From contig JAIWNI010000061.1 of NCBI GenBank assembly GCA_025331435.1, forward strand, positions 1-64,000: a DNA stretch of 64,000 bases, read 5' to 3'. Within the stretch, counting starts at the first letter, position 1. Every line of letters begins with the position of its first letter. Shown in pieces: positions 35,784-46,752 of the stretch. This DNA is from Choanephora cucurbitarum. Taxonomy: Eukaryota; Mucoromycota; Mucoromycetes; Mucorales; Choanephoraceae. Position numbers and translations under genes: made by a program. The notes under the pieces are model-generated. The model had not been told where the DNA came from. It saw nothing but the letters and a program-made list of their open reading frames with translations, and did not search any database.

Positions 35784-37638
35784 ATCAATTTAATCTAAAG
35801 AAAAGAAAAAGAAAAGAATGACACGAACAACTAACACAGGCTACCAACTCCGCAATGCGATTATGAAACATGGTCAAAATTATGTTACATGTCAGATTCT
35901 CAAAGTTACATGTCGATGAAACAGAAAAAGGTTAGAGCGCCATAATCTTGTTTCTTTTTGTGGCAGAGAATTGGCATTTTGGTTATTCCATATAGAAACC
36001 AAATACTTACACATATTTGACAGGCAAGAATAAGTATATGGCAGCAACGTACCTTTTGTTAAGAAGTACCAACAAGTGTAGCATTTGATCAATGTTCTGC
36101 TTACAAAACAAATTTTACAGTTGAAAGACGTTCATACTTTTTTTTCGCTTCCTTGAAGCCTTGTTTATATCTTGCCAAATCAGCCAATATAGCCATCAGT
36201 CACACAAGATGACAGCAGATTAAGTAATGCTTACCTTTGGCTTCTTCAGCACTTATTGAAAGTCATGTATAGTGTTTATTCATTATACCTCAACCTAAAT
36301 TGTATACCATTTCTCTCACAAATCAAGTAAGCTTATTGGGTTGAAATAGATATATTCTCAAACAACACAAAAAAGCGACAACATTGTTGTTGTTGTTGTT
36401 TTTTTTTCTCCAAACAGTTGAGAACCTAACAAGTGATATGTAAATAGGAAAAGTTATCGCGTCAATCATTACACTTCACAAAGCGAGACCTTTTTTCTTC
36501 TATCTGATGTAGTAAGCTAAATACGGAATTACTTCAATCTGAAGTTAAAAACTTGCGAAGGAACAAAAATCAAAGTTCTAGAATGTACTATCTAGCATAA
36601 TGTCTGTGCACTTGTGTTACTTGACTTAAGAGATCAGGACACATACATTTAATTAAAAGAAGACAAAAGAAGAAGGGAGCTAGAGAAAAGCTCAAGAAAT
36701 TTTAACCTCCAGACTCTGGCCATAGTTTGCAATGCTATTTGACAATACACGTATTGCATATATTATCTTCGCAAAATAATCAGTGTTGCTTTTAGATGTT
36801 GTTATAGATAACTGGTTCTAACAACAATGGTGCGTTCTAGCTGGTAGATCAAAGACTCATGGATTAGATTTAGATAGAATGAGTTCATATTTTGTTTATT
36901 TGGACAGCCTTCCCTTTTTTTATTTTGTTATATTAAATTGAGATCAGAAGCAAGTATGTCTTGTGAGTAGATGGAGACCATAGATAATGCTTTCGATAGA
37001 GTTCTCATATACAAGCTATGATAACTTAGCTTGAATTGGTTCCGTTATGTTTACTTTTTTTTATGGTATCTGAAAAAAACTAAGCATCCTTCCTGTTTGT
37101 TGCAGCATCTTTACCGCATAGGCCACTTCGCTTAATACAACCCCTCGTTTCTCTTTCTTATCTCTTTTCGCATTATCAAGTCAAGCGATATTATGTTGTC
37201 ATGCAAATAACTTGGGTAGTTAATGAAGAGAAAAGAAAAACTAACTCTGCTATATGGCCACATATGATTCTTACGGAATCCTTTTTTAGGCATGTTCTAC
37301 TTCACATCAGCATGTACACTAACACAGCAATGCGCTTCTGTTCTTTGTATGAATTCTTAGGCAACTAGCCCCCACTACAATAACACTTTAAGTATTTTGT
37401 TGTGCTCGAGAAGAGTAGTTATGAGAGCAAGTGAAAATAAACTGAAGATACCCTGTAAACGTAATTTTTTTAGTGAAAGAAAAGAGGACGCTGAGGTTGT
37501 GCTTAAAAAGTAGGAAGAAAGAGCAATTGCTTTAATTATAAGAAAGAGTAAGCTTTCCTTTGTTCTTGCTTTGAATTTTGCATTACAAACAAAATTCTTC
37601 GTTCAAATGAATATTAATAAGTTGAGACTTACACTTCC
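35784..37638. other. 1.85 kb gene-poor region
   Basis: Begins at the REV7 promoter. AT-rich, without recognisable coding exons. A (GTT)n-type run lies near 36384-36400. I see no RNA gene or intact mobile element. Confidence 0.5.
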
Positions 37639-38018
37639 ATGAATTCATCAAACATGTTCAGTGTTATCCTCTGACTTTTTGCTTTCTTTGCTCCCATTGT
37701 CTTTGCTGCTCCTACTAGCTCCTTTGATAGCTTGACCATTACTTCTACTAGACAGAAACTTTAGCTTACTTTGTCATACGCTTTTATTGGTGCCATTGAT
37801 TCTTGTCCCCAAGAAGCATGTAATGCATTATAGCAATGTGCAACAGCTTGGATTACATCACTACCGCTACTGTTATGTGTTCAGAAGCTTATAATCCTAT
37901 TACTGTTGCTATCGAAGGAACTTGCGGTCATGAAGCTGTCAATCTCAACAAAGAATACGACAATGCCTATACACTCACCGCTCAGTTGGGTCCCAATGTG
38001 CAAGCCCATAGACTCTAG
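37639..38018 (+). pseudogene. Decayed small secreted cysteine-containing protein
   Basis: A protein-like path begins at ATG 37639 or 37654 with a hydrophobic signal-like segment (FAFFAPIVFAAPTSS). It continues through GAIDSCPQEACNAL and, after a frame change near 37830, through CNSLDYITTATVMCSEAYNP, GTCGHEAVNLNKEYDNAYTL and QLGPNVQAHRL, stopping at 38016-38018. Three in-frame stops (within the signal segment, after TRQKL and after CNAL) and one frameshift interrupt it. None is removed by an obvious GT-AG intron. The cysteine spacing and leader suggest a former small secreted protein of about 115 residues. The broken copy is described as seen. No family name can be given. Confidence 0.5.
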
Positions 38019-38731
38019 ATAGTTAGATATGAAATAAGTGATCAGATATTAAACTGAACGTTTGTTTTCTTTTTCTTTGACGAGTTTCTTTTCATTCTAT
38101 TATTACGTTAATTTGACTATTGGGTGTAATTGGATTCCCAAGGAAGCAACACGATAAATTCTATCTTCGTATCGTTTGTCACGACCCATTGTCTTGGTGG
38201 GTAGCGTTTGCTCTAATTGTACTGCAGTCCTTGAAGAAAGTGAATTTGATCTCAAACAATCTTATTAATAGAAAGGAAGAAGTATCGTCAATATAGAAGA
38301 TGTGTCTTCTGCATATTCAACATTTCTCTGTTAAGGTCTGGAGACTGTACATTTGCCATCTCCTTATCTCATTGTAATAGCAATTTTTGTGGAGTAGGTC
38401 TGAAAAAAAGAAGTCTACTTTGCTGAAAAGCAAGCATCTAGTAGAGATCGCCAGAAATATAAGTTTCAAATCTCGTCACCATTCAAATTATTATTATAAG
38501 AAAGGGAGAAAATACAAGTAAATATTGACATTGTACAATAGCTGCTTTATATGAGAGTGTACATATTTTCGAGAAATGTACTCTTATGTTGAGCATAATC
38601 TTAGATCGAATGGTGTTTTAGCGCTTGAAGCAGTTTTCAAGTTAAAGGCTTGCACATTTGTATTAAGCATAGATTAGATACTCTTAAATCGAGCGACTAC
38701 TGAACATTAAATCACCAATGTATCCAAGAAA

Positions 38732-38734
<3 letters not shown>

Positions 38735-38779
<45 letters not shown>
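38735..38779. repeat. (CT)n microsatellite, about 22 copies
   Basis: Uninterrupted CT dinucleotide run of about 45 bases within the gene desert. It is the longest perfect dinucleotide run in the window. Confidence 0.95.
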
Positions 38780-38782
<3 letters not shown>

Positions 38783-39699
38783 AACAGAATGTCTAAACGA
38801 TTTCAGTCGCTTCTCACTTCCTTGACTTGTATTATTACTAACTTATAGTCTTCTGTACTTTAATTTGTCCCTGAAACCAAATCAAAGATAATAATTTTTA
38901 ATAGAAGAAATGATTTAAAAGTCAAGGATTTTGTTTATCAACAGCACCTTCCTTCAACTGTTTATTATCGCGGGTAGTTAATACAAACATATGGTAGTAG
39001 CCGTTAATTTGGAAAAGCGTTTGAAAGAAGAGACTCAAATAAAGGATCCTAGAAACTCATAATTAAGTCCTTGGTCAAATTATAATACTGAATAGATTAG
39101 CTGATTAGAAAAACAAGCAGTTAGTATCGCATTTTGATACCTTATAGTATGCTGTACTGGCTATCATTGCAAAATGTATAAGGAAGACCAATGTTGAAGG
39201 AAAAAGATTGAGAACACTGCCTAAAGGATGATGCGCAAATGACGTACAAAGAAAAAAAAACTTCACCTAAACTTTATGAACATAATAGGTTTTTGACTAC
39301 CTTTCTATAGATAAAGAGATCCACATAATGGCTTGGTGGGATAGCTATAAAAGTGCTGACAAATGTTGATAGATGCAGTTCCAATTACTAGTTTCCGTTT
39401 TTTGCATCTTCCGAGCTAAAAAACAATAATTCGATTTCTTTGTGTTTTTGGTGGTTTAAGTATGCTGCATTTTATAAGGCCTTTTACTGTCCTACTTGGT
39501 GTACCTAGATGAATCGGTGAACTATTGCTTCTCACGCTTAACTGTTTGAATAACGTTATTGACCCTTTCAAAGCTGTTATGACAACAAAAGCAGTGGTAT
39601 AATTGGCTTAGATGCAGAACTTATTGGAATATTTCCTTTTAGTTTTAAACTCCATATAGCTATTTATAGGAACTGGAACAATTGTTGTTAATGAATTAT

Positions 39700-40160
39700 C
39701 TAGATTAGGCAACTCCGTATTCTTTTTCTTTTTGGATTAAATGCCGGGTTTTTGCTAATGCAGCTGACAACTTGGGCAAGTACGCTCTTAATTCCTTTAG
39801 GATCCCAACTCTGCTTTCAACTTTTTGTCCATATCTGGCTCTCTTGACACACATTGTGTTTGAATTCAATAATGGTGCATCGTCCGATTCGATCTAGGAT
39901 AACAGTTTGATTGTCGCCTAAATGACCTTGTGTTCTAGAACATATTACAAAAATATGAACATCCAAGTATTACCTTTTGCTTTAGGATTTTTTGTGCATC
40001 AATTGTTTATGACTATCTTTCATGACTTGTACTTATGATTCCGATACAGTCCAGGTCAATGGATATTAGCTTAAACCTATAAAGCAATATAAATAGGGTA
40101 GTTTCATTATGGTTAATAAGAATAGACTCACCAGACATTGTGTTCCTGAATATGATACAC
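39700..40160 (-). pseudogene. Possible coding relic with IIEFK motif
   Basis: On the minus strand, about 60 protein-like codons read TVILDRIGRCTIIEFKHNV, then after one in-frame TGA continue KQSWDPKGIKSVLAQVVSCI and SKNPAFNPKRKR. Just upstream a stretch (KDSHKQLMHKKS, one stop) is followed by GTAATA...TTCTAG, which looks like an old intron. Asp plus IIEFK resembles the D-ExK core of PD-(D/E)xK nuclease folds, but the similarity is short and could be chance. If real, it is a decayed mobile-element or nuclease gene. Confidence 0.22.
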
Positions 40161-42847
40161 AAAATCCTATTTAGTCATGTCCGGAATTCGAGTAACTACA
40201 ACAAACAGATGTGCAGCTTGATGTTTGAAATGATAAGAAGATCGCTTAACGCTGTTTAGCATCTATACATTGACAGCCTTAGCTCTTTGTCGATTAGTTA
40301 GAATGGATTTCATATCTTGACATCAGTCATAGCAACTTAATAGAAAAAGCATCTATGCCTTTTCTTTCTACTGTAAGCTCAATATAAGCAAAAAGCTGCT
40401 TCTTCTGATTTCTTCGTTTCGTTCTCCCCTTCTTTTTGGTTATCTAGTAAGCAGCATCAGTTCAATGACAGACACGCTAATCAGGTCATGAAATTATTAC
40501 ATTTAGTCCTTTTATTTACTCTCAAAGAATAGGATGAACAAATAGAGATTTGTGAGGAGAATGAAGAGCATCGCATGTTGTACATCATGCTCACAACTGT
40601 GAAAAAAGTAGAAAAAGCCCTCTCTTCAAAACATAAAGAAAAAATAAAAGATCAAATCATTGGAGTTTGATGCTGTTTAAGCATTAGATATATGCACATT
40701 ATAGTATTGATGCATATGTTCTTGTGTTTGAGAAGTGATCGATGTACAATAAAAGATATACAGAAGCCTAAAGTCAATCAAAGATAGTGATTCGTTATTG
40801 AAGCACTTTAAGGGACTAATGTAGCAACCTAGTTATTTACGAAAAGAAGAATATTTTTATTCATGTTTGCAAAATCAAAAAGAATAATATCAAATCTACT
40901 TGTCTTTGGCAAGAAGTGTTTGGTATATAAAGATTCTTTGAACCTACAATAGAATAGTCAATGTCTATATATTTGTTTTAGTTAAACCGCTGAATCAAGC
41001 AACAGAAACCAAAATATTCAGTTAGTATAAAAACAGTCAAACAAGTGATACCAAGCGTATTCATCATTTACTTAGACATCGAAAAGGCTTATTTTGCTCT
41101 CTTTTTGAGTGATTGTTTCATTTAATACTACCTTAATGGCTTTCATTGATCTGGAACTAATGCTTACACATTTTTGCATTTTAAGACTTAAGAAGAAACG
41201 CAGTAGCTTAAACCTGATAATTGAAGAGTTTGCAAAAACGATTTTGATTGGAACATACAATAGGCTTAATAATAAAAGCAAAACGCCAATTCTTTTTTCT
41301 TTGCAAGTTTATCATGTTCTCACTGAAACGGCTTTTGCATCAACATAGTAGATAGCATGAAAAATGAAAACAACGCGGTGCGAATTTAGCAAGAAAAGCT
41401 ATCAAACAAATAGTGTTCTGTAAGCAACGACGTCTTTGGAAACCTATTGTGTTCTCCTTATCATGCACAATCTCATTCGTAGTTAGCAATGTAGTTTCTT
41501 CCAGGCTCGTGTCTACTCAAACCTGACAAAATACTTATAGATTCGTTATCAATTTTAGGGCTGAAAAAAATCCTTTTAAAAACTTATGCCGGTGTTCTTG
41601 ACTTGCAGTGATGTAGTAGCTATCAACAAACCATTGATGTGTATTGCGTCTTATTTTCTGGTTAGCATGTATACGAAGTATACTTTAAAACAACATTCGT
41701 AAGTTTGCAGGATTATTTATTTGGTTTGAATAAACTAATTCATAGCATTATGATGAAAACATAATGGAAAATTGCAGAATTGCAGAGTAGTGTTTGCCAA
41801 TAGATAATCAGTCATCAGATAGAAAATGATGTCATTACTTAGCTAGGTATATTTAGCTGAAGTTTCTTCGAGAAGTGACAAGTATACTCTAACAAAGTGG
41901 GATACAACAAATGAATTATCGCAATCAGATACGTCTTTTATTTCATCCGAGTCTTTTTCAGGTCTAATTACAAAAAGCTTAAAATTGAGTCGGGATGATC
42001 ATTTACGAAAATATCTGAAGGCTACTCCCTAATAAAGAAATTTCCGATAAAGAAACACATGAGGTTATGATACTGCTAGAATAAACAACTTTGGGTGTCA
42101 CAGGTCTTTACGACGAAAATCGTTAGTCACTCCAACGCTAGAGTTCCATGTAGCGGAAAGCTCATCTTATTAACTAAAAAAGAAAGAAAGTGGTCGACAT
42201 AATGCTAAGAGTTACAAGAACGGACTACACAGATGTAAACAGCAACGTCTAGTTTAGTTCTCTTATAGTGAAAGAATCTCATGAGAAAGGTGACAATCCC
42301 CGAAAATTAACTGTCTTGTTAAGTTACAAAGTAGGTGGCGTTGGCTTGAGTACAGAGTGAAAAGAATATACAGGGTATTTTTGATCCAATCGAAAACCGT
42401 TTCATTTTAAAATTAAACTTATGGTGGCACCGATCGTCATTCAAATAAAGTGAAATTTAACTGAGCGTAGAACAGTTGATGATCATCTCCATGTCGAATA
42501 GCCGCGTGCTTGTTATACCAATTAGTACAGAGGGTTGATTCCTTCCATTTTTATGCAATTATGATTTGAATTTTATATTCGGAATTTCCGGATGGCTAAA
42601 ATGGAAGGTACATGATAATAATGAGGATTGTATGTACCAGGTTGCACAGAGTTGCAGCGGATACCGTAAGTAGGAATGCACTTCAACAAGCAATTGGCCA
42701 CGATGAATCCAATCAATGACTTTAGTTATATGACAAGAACGATATTAATATATGTGTAACGCTTCTCTTTTACACTATTCCTAAAGGCCATATCAACTTT
42801 ACCTGATTTGATGTCCTATGCGGTTTCGATCGGCTAATACTTGTTCA

Positions 42848-42855
42848 TATAAAAG
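42848..42855 (+). promoter_or_regulatory. TATA box (TATAAAAG) of the repeat-protein gene
   Basis: A clean TATAAAAG lies 58 bases before the ATG at 42913, followed by a CT/T-rich leader. Position and sequence suit a strong, regulated promoter of a secreted protein. Confidence 0.6.
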
Positions 42856-42912
42856 CACACTTTCTTTTCTGATTTGTATTTTATCTTTGTACCTTTTTTT
42901 TTGTAATTGCAA

Positions 42913-45363
42913 ATGAAGCTTACTTTCTCTGCTTTGCTTGTTCTAGGTCTTTGCAAGTTCACTTCTGCTGCGGTAACTTACAAAGTCCATACCTTGGTCA
43001 AGCCCCAGGATGAAGCTCATGACTTTGACTACACATGTATTACAACACCCAATTGTGGTGAGACCTGCTTAGAGATTCAACATTACAAAGCCGGAAGCAG
43101 TGCCATCTACAACGATGATGGGTGCCAAGTTATCACTCCTTACTCAGCTTCGTCAAGCCGCAATTCCCTTGATTACTTAATCTACCCATCCAGCGACAAT
43201 CCAGTTCCATGTCATTTGGGTGCTAAAACAAGTGAAGGCACCTGGTATTACTGTGGTCAAAACTCCCTTGTAGCTCGCAAGGTTGAAAACAATGCTTCTG
43301 AAAACAAGAACAACAATGCCTCTGAAAACAAGAACAACAATGCTTCTGAAAACAAAAACAACAACGCTTCTGACAACAAGAACAACAACGCTTCTGACAA
43401 CAAGAACAACAAGACTGATTCTGACGACAGCAAGACTGACTCTGATGTCAAGACTGACTCTGACAAGACTGACTCTGATGACAGCAAGACTGATTCTGAT
43501 GATAGCAAGACTGACTCTGATGATAGCAAGACTGACTCTGATGATAGCAAGACTGATTCTGATGTCAAGACTGATTCTGATGTCAAGACTGACTCTGATG
43601 TCAAGACTGACTCTGACAAGACTGACTCTGACAGCAAGACTGACTCTGATGATAAGACTGACTCTGATGACAAGACTGATTCTGATGAAAAGACCAATAA
43701 CGATGACAAGACTGACTCTGATGACAGCAAGACTGATTCTGATGACAAGACTAATAACGATGACAAGACTGACTCTGACGACAGCAAGACTGATTCTGAT
43801 GTCAAGACTGATTCTGATGTCAAGACTGACTCTGATGTCAAGACTGACTCTGACAAGACTGACTCTGACAGCAAGACTGACTCTGATGATAAGACTGACT
43901 CTGATGACAAGACTGATTCTGATGAAAAGACCAATAACGATGACAAGACTGACTCTGATGACAGCAAGACTGATTCTGATGATAGCAAGACTGACTCTGA
44001 TGATAGCAAGACTGACTCTGATGATAGCAAGACTGACTCTGATGATAGCAAGACTGATTCTGATGTCAAGACTGATTCTGATGTCAAGACTGACTCTGAT
44101 GTCAAGACTGACTCTGACAAGACTGACTCTGACAGCAAGACTGACTCTGATGATAAGACTGACTCTGATGATAAGACTGACTCTGATGAAAAGACCAATA
44201 ACGATGACAAGACTGACTCTGATGACAGCAAGACTGATTCTGATGACAAGACTAATAACGATGACAAGACTGACTCTGACGACAGCAAGACTGACTCTGA
44301 TGTCAAGACTGACTCTGACAAGACTGACTCTGATGACAGCAAGACTGACTCTGATGATAGCAAGACTGACTCTGATGATAGCAAGACTGATTCTGATGTC
44401 AAGACTGATTCTGATGTCAAGACTGACTCTGATGTCAAGACTGACTCTGACAAGACTGACTCTGACAGCAAGACTGACTCTGATGATAAGACTGACTCTG
44501 ATGACAAGACTGATTCTGATGAAAAGACCAATAACGATGACAAGACTGACTCTGATGACAGCAAGACTGATTCTGATGATAGCAAGACTGACTCTGATGA
44601 TAGCAAGACTGACTCTGATGATAGCAAGACTGACTCTGATGATAGCAAGACTGATTCTGATGTCAAGACTGATTCTGATGTCAAGACTGACTCTGATGTC
44701 AAGACTGACTCTGACAAGACTGACTCTGACAGCAAGACTGACTCTGATGATAAGACTGACTCTGATGACAAGACTGACTCTGATGACAGCAAGACTGACT
44801 CTGATGATAGCAAGACTGACTCTGATGATAGCAAGACTGACTCTGATGACAAGACTAATAACGATGACAAGACTGACTCTGACGACAGCAAGACTGATTC
44901 TGATGTCAAGACTGACTCTGACAAGACTGACTCTGATGATAAGACTGACTCTACTGCCACCACTGCTGCTGATTCTACTGCTACCATTACTACTGCCAGA
45001 GGTGTTACTACCACTACTACTACCTCTAGTCCTGCCACTACCAAGAAAGCAACTACTACCAAGAAAGCAACAACTACCAAGAAAACTACTACTACTAAAA
45101 AGCATACTACAACAAAGAAGCATACTACAACAAAGAAGATCACTAAGAAGACCACTAAGAAGACTACCAAAAAGACTACCAAAAAGACTACCAAAAAGAC
45201 TACCAAAAAGACTACCAAAAAGACCACCAAGAAGATCGCTAAGAAGTCCTCCGCTTGTAAATCTGGCTTCCGTGGTAGCAAGAATGGTAGAGGCACCAGT
45301 GGATTCTGTTGCAGCACCAAATGGGATTGTAAGAACGCATGTGTTAATGGCACCTGTCACTAG
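42913..45363 (+). CDS. Secreted KTDSD-repeat protein with cysteine-rich ends
   Basis: Intronless, 816 residues. Signal peptide MKLTFSALLVLGLCKFTSA. Residues about 20-115 form a mature N-domain with six cysteines (DYTCITTPNCGETCLEI, GCQVITPY, PVPCHLG, WYYCGQN). Then come five NNASENKN/NNASDNKN units (each a potential N-glycosylation site), about 500 residues of KTDSD(D/V/S/E) repeats, a short Ala/Thr linker, a basic TTKK/KKTTKK region of about 80 residues, and a C-terminal six-cysteine domain (SACKSGFRG, GFCCSTKWDCKNACVNGTCH). The acidic repeat is followed by a basic Lys/Thr block, making the chain a segregated polyampholyte. A wall-, spore-surface- or metal/mineral-binding role is plausible but inferred. 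No GPI signal is seen: the protein ends just after the last cysteine. Confidence 0.88.
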   Translation: MKLTFSALLVLGLCKFTSAAVTYKVHTLVKPQDEAHDFDYTCITTPNCGETCLEIQHYKAGSSAIYNDDGCQVITPYSASSSRNSLDYLIYPSSDNPVPCHLGAKTSEGTWYYCGQNSLVARKVENNASENKNNNASENKNNNASENKNNNASDNKNNNASDNKNNKTDSDDSKTDSDVKTDSDKTDSDDSKTDSDDSKTDSDDSKTDSDDSKTDSDVKTDSDVKTDSDVKTDSDKTDSDSKTDSDDKTDSDDKTDSDEKTNNDDKTDSDDSKTDSDDKTNNDDKTDSDDSKTDSDVKTDSDVKTDSDVKTDSDKTDSDSKTDSDDKTDSDDKTDSDEKTNNDDKTDSDDSKTDSDDSKTDSDDSKTDSDDSKTDSDDSKTDSDVKTDSDVKTDSDVKTDSDKTDSDSKTDSDDKTDSDDKTDSDEKTNNDDKTDSDDSKTDSDDKTNNDDKTDSDDSKTDSDVKTDSDKTDSDDSKTDSDDSKTDSDDSKTDSDVKTDSDVKTDSDVKTDSDKTDSDSKTDSDDKTDSDDKTDSDEKTNNDDKTDSDDSKTDSDDSKTDSDDSKTDSDDSKTDSDDSKTDSDVKTDSDVKTDSDVKTDSDKTDSDSKTDSDDKTDSDDKTDSDDSKTDSDDSKTDSDDSKTDSDDKTNNDDKTDSDDSKTDSDVKTDSDKTDSDDKTDSTATTAADSTATITTARGVTTTTTTSSPATTKKATTTKKATTTKKTTTTKKHTTTKKHTTTKKITKKTTKKTTKKTTKKTTKKTTKKTTKKTTKKIAKKSSACKSGFRGSKNGRGTSGFCCSTKWDCKNACVNGTCH
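43291..44955 (+). repeat. Nested tandem repeat: 15-18 nt KTDSD units in 230-340 nt higher-order blocks
   Basis: The base unit is AAGACTGAYTCTGAY with optional GAT/GTC/AGC codons. A longer block (three DVKTDSD units, KTDSDS, KTDSDD twice, KTDSDEKTNNDD) recurs with starts near 43553, 43787, 44048, 44386 and 44643. The last copy lacks EKTNND. Synonymous differences (GAC/GAT, TCT) are also copied between blocks, indicating recent segmental duplication. Confidence 0.93.
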
Positions 45364-46053
45364 ATAGTTATATAGAAGTTAGTCATTCAACATTTGACAA
45401 AACACCCATCAATCGTATAAAATAATCAAATAATATCTGTTATGTATTTTAAATAAAAAGAAGTTTTTAAATCAATATACCTATTCTTCTGGTTGACATA
45501 GTATCAATTCAGTTATTTGATCTGGTTAAAAATATACTTTCTTGGAGAGGGTAGTACTTTGCAAACTCACTTTCGATACACTCTTTTCTTTTCATGCACT
45601 CCCTTTCCACTTCTTTCTTGCACATATATTTTTTTCAACACTATATAAGTATCCTAACAAACCTCTTTTGTCTTGTTATTTCCTACCTTTCTTTAATTTG
45701 ATACTCACATCACAATCTGCTATAAATCTGAAAACTTCCTTTTTGCTTCTTTGAAGTTGGGGAGTAAATAGTAGGTTAATGAAGAAAAGCAAGCACACAA
45801 AGCATTTCCCCTTGAGGAATGTTAACTCTGTAGTACATTTATTCAAGCTTGTTGAGCAAATATGGTCAGACTAAAAAGAACAAAAAGAAAAGAAAGAAAG
45901 AACTGTTGTCTTTTTTCTCCAGAAAAAAAAAATACTCAAATTTCAAAAGCTTAAAATGCTGAATTTGATTTTTCTTTACATTTTTTACCATTCTAACACT
46001 TTTGTGTGAAAAGCTTAAATTTAACCTTTCTTTTTTTTTTCCCTGAAAGTTAT
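45364..46053. other. 690-base intergenic region, no gene seen
   Basis: 3' flank of the repeat-protein gene (AATAAA near 45452) and promoter of the PAS gene. AT-rich with no supported feature. Confidence 0.5.
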
Positions 46054-46752
46054 ATGAGTTCACAACAAGTTATCAAGATAAACCTGAATAACAACCTTGG
46101 CGAGTTCACTCGACGAAGGAACTGGTCTAGCAACATTTTAGACTCTTTACGTGATGTTGTGCATGTCATGAACAACGATCTTTCACTTGTTTACTGTTCA
46201 GCTGCCTCCAGTGAATTTCTAGGCTACAAACCCAGCGAACTGATAGGCCATCTTTTCACGAAATACGTGCATGTGGACGACGTCGATATGTTTGTCCGCG
46301 AATTCAGAGCTGCCAAGGACCTGTCTCGTACCCTCCACTGTACCTATCGGTTCCTGAGAAAAGATGGGAAATACACAACACTAGAGACCCGAGGACGGTT
46401 CTATCGGCAGGCCTTCTTTGGCAATGCACGGCGTATTCCCACAGAGACAACCAAGTTCATGGATTCCTTTCTTGAGTTGAAGATGGAAAACGAAAAGCTG
46501 AGGCAGCAGTTGCTTCTGTTGAAAGATGCACAAGAGATCAAGCATGCTTCCAATGTCTATACCCAAGGTGTCTCTTCTTCTCATGATGTGAATGAAAGTG
46601 TGGCCATGTTGACTGGTTTACGCTACGATCTGGGTGAACGGTCGATGGGTATCTCTATGGGCTTAGAGAATGGTGAATTGATGACTGTGTCTCCAGCAAA
46701 GAACAAAGGATCTAGCCAGTCAGAGAGAAAGGTAAAAAGAAGAAAAGACTAA
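46054..46752 (+). CDS. WC-2-like PAS-domain protein lacking the GATA zinc finger
   Basis: Intronless model from ATG 46054, 232 residues. A single PAS domain covers about residues 22-115: WSSNILDSLRDVVHVMNNDL, SAASSEFLGYKPSELIGHLF, KYVHVDDVDMFVREFRAAKD, YRFLRKDGKYTTLETRGRFY. This matches the PAS of fungal White Collar 2 proteins, the partner of the blue-light receptor WC-1. It lacks the GxNCRFLQ flavin site, as WC-2 should. After PAS come a helix (FLELKMENEKLRQQLLLLKD) and a basic end (SERKVKRRKD). The GATA zinc finger expected at the C-terminus is absent, and no Cys-x2-Cys exon is readable before the next gene. It could be a dominant-negative or PAS-only partner. A missed distant exon remains possible. 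Confidence 0.75.
   Translation: MSSQQVIKINLNNNLGEFTRRRNWSSNILDSLRDVVHVMNNDLSLVYCSAASSEFLGYKPSELIGHLFTKYVHVDDVDMFVREFRAAKDLSRTLHCTYRFLRKDGKYTTLETRGRFYRQAFFGNARRIPTETTKFMDSFLELKMENEKLRQQLLLLKDAQEIKHASNVYTQGVSSSHDVNESVAMLTGLRYDLGERSMGISMGLENGELMTVSPAKNKGSSQSERKVKRRKD

Larger units (their letters stand above)
38019..42847. other. 4.8 kb gene desert
   Basis: The longest stretch without a convincing gene. It is AT-rich, has normal stop density in all frames, and lacks long poly-T promoter tracts typical of the genic parts. It contains a (CT)n microsatellite (38735-38779) and a possible coding relic at 39700-40160. No terminal repeats or transposase motifs were recognised by eye. Confidence 0.6.

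Noticed and set aside
41072..41348. Overlapping frames on both strands in the gene desert
   Set aside because: Low-complexity, no motif, no promoter signals; expected by chance in AT-rich DNA of this length.
43288..43410. CRISPR-like regular repeats
   Set aside because: Direct coding repeats without spacers, in a eukaryotic secreted protein gene.
43177..45367. Four very long open frames on both strands over the repeat array
   Set aside because: The repeat unit lacks stops in every frame. Only the frame with a signal peptide, TATA box and cysteine ends makes sense.
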